31,242 nucleotides of DNA from Odoribacter sp. UBA944 (GTDB lineage Bacteria > Bacteroidota > Bacteroidia > Bacteroidales > Marinifilaceae), in the NCBI GenBank assembly GCA_002293375.1, contig DBDA01000008.1, positions 131,523 to 162,764 of the forward strand, given 5' to 3'. Numbering within the stretch: position 1 is the stretch's first letter; each line of letters opens with the position of its first letter. The notes below the pieces were generated by a model. That model was not told the origin of the DNA. It ran no database searches and was given only the letters and a program-made list of their open reading frames with translations. This document shows positions 9,119-16,381 of this stretch, in pieces. The translations under genes and the position numbers were made by a program.

Positions 9119-10762
9119 ATGTTCCAAAACAGGACCTTTCACCTGATCGTCTTAGCCGTTGTGGGCTTCTTTGCCTTCTTTGTCCACAACGGCCTCATCT
9201 ACCCGGATATCATGGAGAGCCGCAATCTGATCACGGCCCGGGAGATGGTGACGTACGACAACTGGCTGGTCCCTACCATGAACGGCGAATTGAGGCTGGA
9301 AAAACCGCCCTTGCCGACCTGGATCGCCTCCGGGCTGGAAGAGATCTCTCCGGATAACATTGTATTACAAAGAGCCGCTGCCGGGGTAGCGGCTCTCTTT
9401 TTGCTCCTTTTTCTGTACCTGTTGGGAGCATTGCTGACCGGGAGGCACTTGTACGCATTTATCGCCTCCCTCGTGCTCTGCACTTCGGTCAACATAATCC
9501 TGGCGGGGCGAACGGCGACCTGGGACATCTGGTGCCATGCGTTTATGCTGGCCGCAATCTACTGCCTTGTCCGGGGCATTACCCGTCCCGGAAAGAATTG
9601 GGCGCTGTTTTGTTCGTCCGGCCTGTTGATGGGACTCTCCTTCCTGGGGAAAGGCCCGGTCTCTTTTTACGCCTTGCTGCTCCCTTTTTTACTGGTGTGG
9701 GGCTTTATGTACAAGCCTTCGTTAAAAGGAAAAACACTTCCGTTGCTGTTGTCCGCCACTATTTGCATAGCGGTCAGCGTTTGGTGGCCGCTTTACCTCT
9801 ACATATACCACCGGGAGACAGCACTGGCGGTCTGGAACAAAGAGTCGGCGGCGTGGTTGAACCGCAACGTCCGCCCCTGGTACTACTATTGGAAATTCTT
9901 TTTGGAATCCGGCTGCTGGTCGCTGCTTTTGCTGACAGCTTTGTATCTGCCGTACTGGAGAAAGCGTTTGCCGTTCCGGAAAGAGTACCTGTTTTGTGCC
10001 GTATGGACATTGGCCGTGTTGGCTTTTCTTTCGCTCGTGCCGGAGAAAAAGAACCGCTACCTGCTTCCGGTGCTCATCCCCGCTGCATTGAGTGTGGCGC
10101 ACATCCTCTATTACTGGATCGTTTGTTTTCGGGAGCGGCGCCTGCTTACCGCTTCGGATAGGTGGCTGTATAAAATCAACTCCGGCCTGTTGGCTGTGCT
10201 TTCATTGGCTTTGCCGGTAGCTGCTTACTTCTTTTACCGGGAAGGTGGCATGACGTTGGGAAAATTTCTGTTAGCCGCCACACTTCTGCCGGGAATAGCA
10301 GGGGTATTGTTTTATGCTGCCTTCCGGAACCGTCCTGTGTCGTTCCTCTTCGGGGTAGTGCTATTGCATGTGGTGGTGTTGGGTTTGCTGCTGCCCGGTA
10401 TAGGCACTGTTTTTATGAACCGGGAGCGGGAGAGCATCCACCGGGTCCGGACGGTTCCCGAACTGTCCGGATTGCCTTTTTACTATCCGGCGGACGAAGA
10501 GTTACGCATCGAATTGGTGTACGAAGCCGGCCGCAGGATCCTTCCCTGGGACATCTGCCAGGAGGCCTTTCCGGAGCCGCTGCCGCTTGTGCTGGTATCG
10601 GAAAAAAGAGCGGCGGAACTGTTGCCGGCTTCTCTGTTAGAACAGACGGAGCTTCGGGAAATCGGGCGCTACGACGACAATTGGCGCCCCAAAACCAACT
10701 GCCGCTACTCGGAAAATTTTATCCGCTACGTAACCCTCCTGTATCCCAAAATGGAAAAATAA
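9119..10762 (+). CDS. ArnT/PMT-like lipid-linked glycosyltransferase (GT39/GT83 type)
   Basis: A 547-residue integral membrane protein with about a dozen hydrophobic segments. The first periplasmic loop has the family hallmark: an acidic-Arg pair (DIMESRN), then REM, then NWLVPTMNGELRLEKPPLPTW. This is typical of enzymes that take a sugar from polyprenyl phosphate and put it on lipid A, protein or another envelope acceptor. The start is set at ATG 9119, one base after the preceding stop. An in-frame ATG at 9089 would overlap the previous gene. It is the last gene of the efflux operon, ending at a strong terminator. Acceptor and sugar are unknown. Confidence 0.85.
   Translation: MFQNRTFHLIVLAVVGFFAFFVHNGLIYPDIMESRNLITAREMVTYDNWLVPTMNGELRLEKPPLPTWIASGLEEISPDNIVLQRAAAGVAALFLLLFLYLLGALLTGRHLYAFIASLVLCTSVNIILAGRTATWDIWCHAFMLAAIYCLVRGITRPGKNWALFCSSGLLMGLSFLGKGPVSFYALLLPFLLVWGFMYKPSLKGKTLPLLLSATICIAVSVWWPLYLYIYHRETALAVWNKESAAWLNRNVRPWYYYWKFFLESGCWSLLLLTALYLPYWRKRLPFRKEYLFCAVWTLAVLAFLSLVPEKKNRYLLPVLIPAALSVAHILYYWIVCFRERRLLTASDRWLYKINSGLLAVLSLALPVAAYFFYREGGMTLGKFLLAATLLPGIAGVLFYAAFRNRPVSFLFGVVLLHVVVLGLLLPGIGTVFMNRERESIHRVRTVPELSGLPFYYPADEELRIELVYEAGRRILPWDICQEAFPEPLPLVLVSEKRAAELLPASLLEQTELREIGRYDDNWRPKTNCRYSENFIRYVTLLYPKMEK
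9371..9402 (+). other. Terminator-like hairpin inside the GT39-type gene
   Basis: Inverted repeat AGAGCCGCT/AGCGGCTCT (9 bp, 8-base loop), followed closely by TTTTT. It lies about 250 bases into the coding sequence, where an intrinsic terminator would not be expected. It may be a chance structure encoded by the protein sequence, or may reduce transcription of the last operon gene. Confidence 0.4.
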
Positions 10763-10797
10763 AAAACGGCTGTCTAAAATTTAAACAGCCGCTTTTT
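10761..10797. terminator. Bidirectional terminator between the efflux and ribosomal operons
   Basis: A CGGCTGT/ACAGCCG stem (10767-10773 with 10785-10791) is flanked by A6 on the left and T5 on the right, so it can act in both directions. It sits right after the GT39-type gene stop. A second imperfect hairpin (AATGTTC with GGACATT, 10807-10834) lies next to the tsf stop. Confidence 0.8.
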
Positions 10798-10836
10798 CAT
10801 TTACAAAAATGTTCTAAAACGCTTTTTGGACATTTT

Positions 10837-11655
10837 TTAATCGTTCAAGGTAAACCGCACAAACGAAGTAACAGTCAAATCCTTGTCATTGCTTTGCAGA
10901 TACGCCTTGATGGTCTGCTTGGAATCCTTTACAAAGGCCTGGTTCAACAGAGTAGATTCCTGGTAGAACTTATTCAGGCGGCCTTCCGCAATTTTATCCA
11001 GCATGTTTTCAGGTTTGCCCTCTTCCCGGGCCTTTTCACGCCCAATCTCCAACTCCTTGGCAACCACTTCGGCCGGAACATCGTTTTTATCCACCGATAC
11101 GGGGGCCATAGCCGCCGTTTGCATGGCAACGTCCTTTTTCACCTGGTCATCGGCTTTCTTGTTAAACCCAACGATGGTAGCCAATTTATTTCCCGGATGG
11201 ATGTAAGCAACCGTATCTTCCGCTTCGATCTTACCGTAGAAACTCAACTCCAGTTTCTCCCCGATCACGCCCGTTTGTTCGGCGATCTGGTCGGCAATGG
11301 TACGTCCGTCCATCTTGATCGCAGATAGGGCGTTGGCATCGGCCGGCAGATTATCCATAGCAGTATCCAGGATCTGTTGGGTGAACCGGATAAAATTTTC
11401 GTTTTTAGCCACGAAATCCGTTTCGCAGTTCAGACTTACGATCACCGCTTTTTTACCGTCTGCAGTAGCCAGTACGCAGCCCTCTTTGGCCTCCCTGTCC
11501 GCCCGCTTGCTGGCAATGATCAACCCTTTCTTCCGGATAATATCCACCGCTTTTTCAAAATCCCCTTCGGCTTCCTGAAGAGCATTCTTGCAATCCATCA
11601 TTCCGGCATTAGTTGCTTTGCGCAACTTCATTACATCCGCTGCTTTAATTTCCAT
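10837..11655 (-). CDS. tsf: Elongation factor Ts
   Basis: EF-Ts exchanges GDP for GTP on EF-Tu. The 272-residue product starts with the UBA-like N-terminal domain (DVMKLRKATNAGMMDCKNAL) and has the core signature NCETDFVAKN near residue 78. The first of these contains the TDF-type residues that contact EF-Tu in the family. The length matches Bacteroidetes EF-Ts. It is the last gene of the ribosomal operon, 21 bases after rpsB, and its stop abuts the terminator region at 10761-10834. Confidence 0.97.
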   Translation of the reverse strand: MEIKAADVMKLRKATNAGMMDCKNALQEAEGDFEKAVDIIRKKGLIIASKRADREAKEGCVLATADGKKAVIVSLNCETDFVAKNENFIRFTQQILDTAMDNLPADANALSAIKMDGRTIADQIAEQTGVIGEKLELSFYGKIEAEDTVAYIHPGNKLATIVGFNKKADDQVKKDVAMQTAAMAPVSVDKNDVPAEVVAKELEIGREKAREEGKPENMLDKIAEGRLNKFYQESTLLNQAFVKDSKQTIKAYLQSNDKDLTVTSFVRFTLND

Positions 11656-11676
11656 AATGCTTCGATTTTCAAATAA

Positions 11677-12474
11677 TTATTCTTCAGTAACGCTCTCCTT
11701 TACTTCAGTCGGCTCTTCGGCTTCCGGATCGGTTCCCTCCTCTTTTTTACCCGACGGCTTCTTCTCATCCTCCTCTTTTTCCCGTTCGGACTTCCTTTCG
11801 CTCAATCCCTCTTTCACTGCTTCTGCTACCTTCTCAATGATCAGGGCGATAGAGGTAGAAGCGTCGTCGTTAGCCGGGATCACAAAGTCGATGTTGTCGG
11901 GGTTGGAGTTGGTATCCACCATGGCAAACACCGGAATACCCAGCGAATTAGCCTCTTTTACAGCGATGTACTCTTTCATCACATCCACCACGAACAGGGC
12001 GGCAGGCAGACGGGTCAGGTCGGCAATACTGCCTAGGTTCTTTTCCAGTTTCGCCCGCTGGCGGGAGATCTGGAGTTTCTCTCTTTTAGAGAGGTGGTCG
12101 AACGTTCCGTCTTTCTCCATCTTGTCGATGGTCGTCATTTTTTTCACCGCCTTCCGGATAGTGGGGAAGTTGGTCAGCATACCGCCCGGCCATCTTTCCG
12201 TCACATACGGCATGTTGATGTTGGAGATTTTTTCGGCAACAATTTCCTTAGCCTGTTTCTTTGTCGCCACAAACAGAATTTTTCTTCCCGATTTGGCTAT
12301 TTGCCTCAGGGCGGCGGACGCCTTGTCCAGCATAACAGCCGTCTTGTTCAGGTCGATGATGTGGATGTCGTTACGCTCCATAAAAATATAGGGAGCCATT
12401 TTAGGATTCCATTTACGGGTCAGGTGCCCAAAGTGGCAGCCTGCATTCAATAATTCGTCAAAATTAGTAGACAT
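11677..12474 (-). CDS. rpsB: 30S ribosomal protein S2
   Basis: A 265-residue S2 protein. It begins with the family motif of a Cys/His-rich N-terminus (LLNAGCHFGHLTRKWNPKM) and contains the conserved ATKKQAK, RWPGGMLTNF and PALFVVDV segments. After about residue 218 there is a roughly 48-residue Lys/Glu-rich tail. Bacteroidetes S2 often carries such low-complexity extensions, which are not part of the ribosome-binding core. A 94-base gap separates it from rpsI. The gap holds a perfect 12-base palindrome (12508-12519) and an A/T run, but no clear promoter. Confidence 0.97.
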   Translation of the reverse strand: MSTNFDELLNAGCHFGHLTRKWNPKMAPYIFMERNDIHIIDLNKTAVMLDKASAALRQIAKSGRKILFVATKKQAKEIVAEKISNINMPYVTERWPGGMLTNFPTIRKAVKKMTTIDKMEKDGTFDHLSKREKLQISRQRAKLEKNLGSIADLTRLPAALFVVDVMKEYIAVKEANSLGIPVFAMVDTNSNPDNIDFVIPANDDASTSIALIIEKVAEAVKEGLSERKSEREKEEDEKKPSGKKEEGTDPEAEEPTEVKESVTEE

Positions 12475-12568
12475 ACAAGTTTTTTTTTAAGTTTACATTC
12501 TTACTTTTCGGCAATTGCCGGGTAGTTCCATCAGAAGAAGTCCCGTCAATTTAGATACTAAACTGCCA

Positions 12569-12955
12569 TTAACGTTTGGAGAACTGGAACCGCTTGCGGG
12601 CCTTCGGCTGTCCCGGTTTCTTCCGCTCCACTTCACGCGGGTCGCGGGTCATAAAACCGGCTGCTCTCAGCTGGGGTTTGTTCTCTTCATTGATTTCAAC
12701 CAAAGCCCTCGCAATACCCAGGCGCAACGCTTCGGCCTGCCCTTTAAAACCGCCTCCGTCCAGATTGACCCGGATATCATACTGTCCGGTTACACCCAAC
12801 AGTTCCAACGGTTGTTTCACAATGTATTGCAGGGTCGGTAAGGTAAAATACTCCTCCAGCGTTTTTTTATTGATGGTAATAGAGCCTTTCCCCTCCCTTA
12901 CATAGACGCGGGCTACCGCCGCTTTTCTTCTGCCGATGCTGTTTATCACTTCCAT
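12569..12955 (-). CDS. rpsI: 30S ribosomal protein S9
   Basis: A 128-residue S9. The N-terminal IGRRKAAVARVYV, the central GGGFKGQAEALRLGIARAL and the basic C-terminal tail ending KARKRFQFSKR are all canonical. In the family this tail reaches the ribosomal P site. It lies 6 bases after rplM, the usual L13-S9 pair. Confidence 0.98.
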   Translation of the reverse strand: MEVINSIGRRKAAVARVYVREGKGSITINKKTLEEYFTLPTLQYIVKQPLELLGVTGQYDIRVNLDGGGFKGQAEALRLGIARALVEINEENKPQLRAAGFMTRDPREVERKKPGQPKARKRFQFSKR

Positions 12956-12961
12956 ACCTGA

Positions 12962-13417
12962 TTATTTAAGCGTATTTAAATCCAATTTCTTCGGCTTTTG
13001 GGCTTCATGCGCATGTTCGGGACCGGCAATCACATACAGGTTCCCGTAAATAGCCCGGCCGAGGCGGTTTTTAGGAAGCATGCCTTTTACAGCGTGTTCG
13101 ATCACCCTTTCCGGGTGTTTCGCCAGGACGGCCATCGGGCTGGTCAGCCTTTGTCCGCCGGGGTATCCGGTGTGGCGGGTGTATACCTTATCGGTTAACT
13201 TTTTTCCGGTTAACACGATTTTTTCTGCGTTGATGACAATCACGTTGTCACCGCAGTCTACATGAGGTGTAAAGCTGGGCTTGTATTTGCCCCTCAGCAG
13301 TTTCGCAACCTTGGAGGCAAGACGTCCCAAAACCTCGTTCTCAGCATCAACCAAAATCCACTCCTTCTGAGCAGTATCTTTGTTGACGTAAGTTGTTTTG
13401 TAACTAATTTGATCCAC
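12962..13417 (-). CDS. rplM: 50S ribosomal protein L13
   Basis: A 151-residue L13. Recognisable segments are KEWILVDAENEVLGRLAS, LLRGKYKPSFTPHVDCGD, TGYPGG, VKGMLPKNRLG and the C-terminal EAQKPKKLDLNTLK. The start codon is GTG (13415-13417). No in-frame ATG lies nearby upstream, and the N-terminal DQISYKTTYVNK matches the expected Bacteroidetes N-terminus. It is the first gene of the rplM-rpsI-rpsB-tsf operon and is preceded by a leader of about 180 bases after a strong promoter. Confidence 0.97.
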   Translation of the reverse strand: MDQISYKTTYVNKDTAQKEWILVDAENEVLGRLASKVAKLLRGKYKPSFTPHVDCGDNVIVINAEKIVLTGKKLTDKVYTRHTGYPGGQRLTSPMAVLAKHPERVIEHAVKGMLPKNRLGRAIYGNLYVIAGPEHAHEAQKPKKLDLNTLK

Positions 13418-13603
13418 GTCTTAAAAAATTTTATTAAACATCTGTTTGTATTCCGATGTGGTATTTGCTTGCAGTTCAGAGATAAGGAGAGAAGCGCGAT
13501 GTCGGGCAAACAGAAATTCCTTCCCTTTCTGAATATGCCTGCCGGGCAAATGGCTAAGGTTCAACCCCGCAGTTTACAGCGCAGACCACTTCAAAATGAG
13601 GGG
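13418..13603 (-). promoter_or_regulatory. 5' leader of the rplM operon
   Basis: About 180 bases of untranslated leader lie between the promoter and the GTG of rplM. It can form small hairpins, for example CAGAAA/TTTCTG with a 9-base loop (around 13512-13532), and has two copies of TTTGCCCG on the minus strand. Ribosomal operons are often autoregulated through such leaders. That is an inference here, as I do not recognise a named motif. Confidence 0.4.
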
Positions 13604-13634
13604 CAAAAATAGCTAAAATATTCTTTCCATCAAA
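13604..13634 (-). promoter_or_regulatory. Promoter of rplM-rpsI-rpsB-tsf
   Basis: On the minus strand TTTG (13631-13634), exactly 19 bases, then TATTTTTG (13604-13611). This is a perfect match to the Bacteroidetes -33/-7 consensus. The predicted transcription start is near 13599. Confidence 0.8.
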
Positions 13635-13640
13635 TACTTT

Positions 13641-13693
13641 CCCGGAATAACCGGGGCAAATGCCCAATTTTTTCCTTCTTTCCGGTTACCGGG
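13641..13693. other. Intergenic nested inverted repeat after the peptide-export operon
   Basis: The outer arms CCCGG(aa)TAACCGG (13641-13654) and CCGGTTACCGGG (13682-13693) pair over 12 bp with a 2-base bulge. An inner GGGCA/TGCCC hairpin lies at 13654-13665. It starts right after the stop of the TolC-like gene and ends before the rplM promoter. It is probably the 3' end of the peptide operon, although no long T-run follows on the minus strand. Confidence 0.5.
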
Positions 13694-13694
13694 A

Positions 13695-15026
13695 TTACAT
13701 ATCGATCCTCTCTCCCTTATAAAAATCTATAATCTTGCTCCGGAACAGAAACTCATATTTCGCCTGAAGCCGCTCGGATTGTGCGCCGACCGATTTCGCC
13801 TGCGCCTCCCCCAATTCGTACGCCGTCAACCGTCCCACATCGTAACGTTCCCGGGCATACAGGAGCGCTTCCTCTGCCGCCTCAACGGCCGCTCCGGTCG
13901 CTTCGTATTTTGCTTTGGCCGCATCAACGCTTTGACAAGCCTGCTGGATCTCCTTCAACAGCGCCTGCTTCACACTTTCAAGCTCCAACTCCCTGCTTTC
14001 AGCCGTCAGCCGGGCGGAGCGGATACCGTTCCGGTTTTGCAGGCGGCCAAACAGAGGTATGCTCAAATTCAGGCTCACAGCCTGCCGCTGGTTATTTTTG
14101 AGTTGCTCAAAAGGCGCAGGCTCATCGTACCCAATATCGCCCGGCGCTTTAATGATGTGGCTAAACCCGGTGGCATACGAGGCCCCCAGGCTCAACGAAG
14201 GCCACAGCGAAGCCTTCGCGATCTCCACGCCTTTCAGACTGCTTTGCCAACGCAATTCGGCCTCCCGGACGGCAGGCCGTTGCGCCCACACCTCTGCAAA
14301 GATCTCCTCCGGGGATTCTATTGCAGCCACCATATCCGTAGCTGTTTCCGGCTCCGCAATGTCCCACGTTGTTTCCGCCAGGTTGAGCGCCTGCGCCAAA
14401 TTCAGGCGGGAGCCTTGCAAATCGTTTTCGGCGTTTACCACACCCAATCGCAACTGCGCCTGCTGCGCCCGCATGTCCAGCAACTGCGAGCGGGGAACCT
14501 TACCCGTTTCAACCAACACCTCCGTTTTACGCACCTGTTCCGCTGTCAACGCAGCCTGGTGCTCATACACCCGGCACATCTCCTTCTTAAAAAGTACCTC
14601 CAGATAAAGGTAAGTTACCTGTATTTCGAGGTTCTCCTTGGCCTTTTGCAACCCCTCCAAAGAAGCCTGTAAATTGAGTTTGGCCACCCGAATGTTATTC
14701 AAAACCGAAAAACCGGCAAAGATCGGCAGCGAAGCCGAAGCCGACAGGCCGGTACTCGACGTCTGCCTCTCCTCGTAAATCCCGGTCTCCATAGACTGCG
14801 AACGCCCAAAATTGAAACTTTCCGATACGCCCGCACTAAGGCCCGGCAAACGGCCGCCCCGCCGGGAATTGAGCTCTGTTTCCGATTGTTTAACAGCCAA
14901 CTCCTGCTGCCTGATCTCGATATTATTCTCTACGGCGTAATCTATACACTCCCGGAGCGTCCATACTTTCTGAGAATAAACAGTCATAGAAAGCGACAGC
15001 AACAACACGACAAATAAAAACCTCAT
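13695..15026 (-). CDS. TolC-like outer-membrane channel of the peptide export system
   Basis: A 443-residue OEP-family protein with a Sec signal peptide (MRFLFVVLLLSLSMTVYS, cut before QK). The two-repeat helical architecture is visible: TLRECIDYAVENNIEIRQQELAVKQ opens the first repeat, and YARERYDVGRLTAYELGEAQ in the last quarter is the second-repeat hallmark. It is the last gene of the operon, 11 bases after the HlyD-like gene, and so is the likely outer-membrane exit for the two precursor peptides. It differs from the RND-linked channel at 3307, indicating a dedicated channel. Confidence 0.9.
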   Translation of the reverse strand: MRFLFVVLLLSLSMTVYSQKVWTLRECIDYAVENNIEIRQQELAVKQSETELNSRRGGRLPGLSAGVSESFNFGRSQSMETGIYEERQTSSTGLSASASLPIFAGFSVLNNIRVAKLNLQASLEGLQKAKENLEIQVTYLYLEVLFKKEMCRVYEHQAALTAEQVRKTEVLVETGKVPRSQLLDMRAQQAQLRLGVVNAENDLQGSRLNLAQALNLAETTWDIAEPETATDMVAAIESPEEIFAEVWAQRPAVREAELRWQSSLKGVEIAKASLWPSLSLGASYATGFSHIIKAPGDIGYDEPAPFEQLKNNQRQAVSLNLSIPLFGRLQNRNGIRSARLTAESRELELESVKQALLKEIQQACQSVDAAKAKYEATGAAVEAAEEALLYARERYDVGRLTAYELGEAQAKSVGAQSERLQAKYEFLFRSKIIDFYKGERIDM

Positions 15027-15037
15027 AACTCACTTTC

Positions 15038-16378
15038 TTAGATGTTTTGCGTCCAGAGTTTCCTCAGGGGCATCAGGAAACGTTCAAACAGCGACAACTC
15101 TTCGGTGATGATATCTGCCGTACCGGTCATGTTTGGCAGGTAGGGCAGCTCTTTTTTGTAAGAAGTCATCATCCCTTCAGGCAGGCTGACATCCGCCGCA
15201 TAAACAACACTGTTATCCGGCTGGATCACCGGCACCAGCGACACGCTTGTCACCACGCCCTCCACCACGCCGAACTCATTTTCCGGGAAATTATCAAACC
15301 GGATATTCACCCGCTGCCCCTCCTTCACCTTCCCCGATCCTACAACCGGAATCAGGGCCTTAACCACCAGAGAAGCGCTATCGCCCGGCACAACGGAAAA
15401 AACCTCTTCCCCTGCCGTCACATTCTGGTTCCGCACCCAATATTTGGTAAAGGTCACCCGCCCGGCAACCGGCGCCTGGAGAACATACATCATCTCCCAG
15501 GCCCGGATCTCCCCCGCAAGCTGGGCGGAAAGGCTTGCCAACTCACTTTGAAGTGTATGGGTCCGTTCGGTGTGCTGGTGGCTGTTCTCAAAAAGCGCCT
15601 CGCGTGTCTGCCCCATTTGCAGCGTCAGCGCGCTCAACGAAGCGGCCGTATTTTCAAGTGCCAGCCGCGCCTGTATCACCTGCGTCCGGCTGCCTTCGAA
15701 CTCCTCCGCCGACAACACCTCCTTCTGCATCAGAACAGAATCGCGCCCAAAACGGCTTTCCGCAAGCCCAAGCTGCTCCCGCACCAAAGCATACTGCCGC
15801 TCCATATCCCGGTACTGCGCTTCATACCCGCGCAGGCGGTCGCTCAAAAACGCCGTCTTCTCCGGATGATAGGCCAACTCCACAAAATCATGGTATGCAA
15901 GCAACGTCGAATATAAACTCAGGTAAAGGCCCTGCAAAGCTCCCACACGCAAATGCTCCGGTGGAAGGGCTGTTTTGCCGTTTCCCACACGGCCGTCCGC
16001 CGATCTGAAAACCTCCACATACGCCTTCAGGCGCATAACATCTTCAACAGCGGCCGGATTATCTATCACAGCCAAAAACTCCCCGGCAGCCACCTGCTGC
16101 CGGTCGCACACACAAAGCGAATCAATCCGCCCACCCGCCTTCGCCACAATCGCAGCAGGCGGAACAGCACCGGTCAGGGTCGCCCGGGCCGTAATCACAT
16201 CCGGGTATTTGAACACGATACTCCCGGCCACTAATAACACGGCAATCGCCGCCAATAAAGTAATACCCCACCGCAGGATCCAGGGCGGGACACGCCCCAG
16301 CACCTCCTGCAACTCCTCACTGCGAAGCTCGATTTTTTCCTCTTCCGGAATCTCTTTCTTATGATCTGTCACTTCCAT
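15038..16378 (-). CDS. HlyD-family periplasmic adaptor of the peptide exporter
   Basis: A 446-residue bitopic protein. A cytoplasmic segment of about 35 residues is followed by one membrane helix (about 36-57) and then IVFKYPDVITARATLTG, the usual entry into the lipoyl-like domain. A long coiled-coil region spans roughly residues 130-285. The second lipoyl half (VLQAPVAGRVTFTKYWVRNQNVTAGEEVFSVVP, split around 295-330) and a beta-barrel follow. This is the bacteriocin-type secretion accessory family. It starts 3 bases after the C39-ABC transporter stop and ends 11 bases before the channel gene, completing a type I system. Confidence 0.92.
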   Translation of the reverse strand: MEVTDHKKEIPEEEKIELRSEELQEVLGRVPPWILRWGITLLAAIAVLLVAGSIVFKYPDVITARATLTGAVPPAAIVAKAGGRIDSLCVCDRQQVAAGEFLAVIDNPAAVEDVMRLKAYVEVFRSADGRVGNGKTALPPEHLRVGALQGLYLSLYSTLLAYHDFVELAYHPEKTAFLSDRLRGYEAQYRDMERQYALVREQLGLAESRFGRDSVLMQKEVLSAEEFEGSRTQVIQARLALENTAASLSALTLQMGQTREALFENSHQHTERTHTLQSELASLSAQLAGEIRAWEMMYVLQAPVAGRVTFTKYWVRNQNVTAGEEVFSVVPGDSASLVVKALIPVVGSGKVKEGQRVNIRFDNFPENEFGVVEGVVTSVSLVPVIQPDNSVVYAADVSLPEGMMTSYKKELPYLPNMTGTADIITEELSLFERFLMPLRKLWTQNI

Positions 16379-16381
16379 ACC

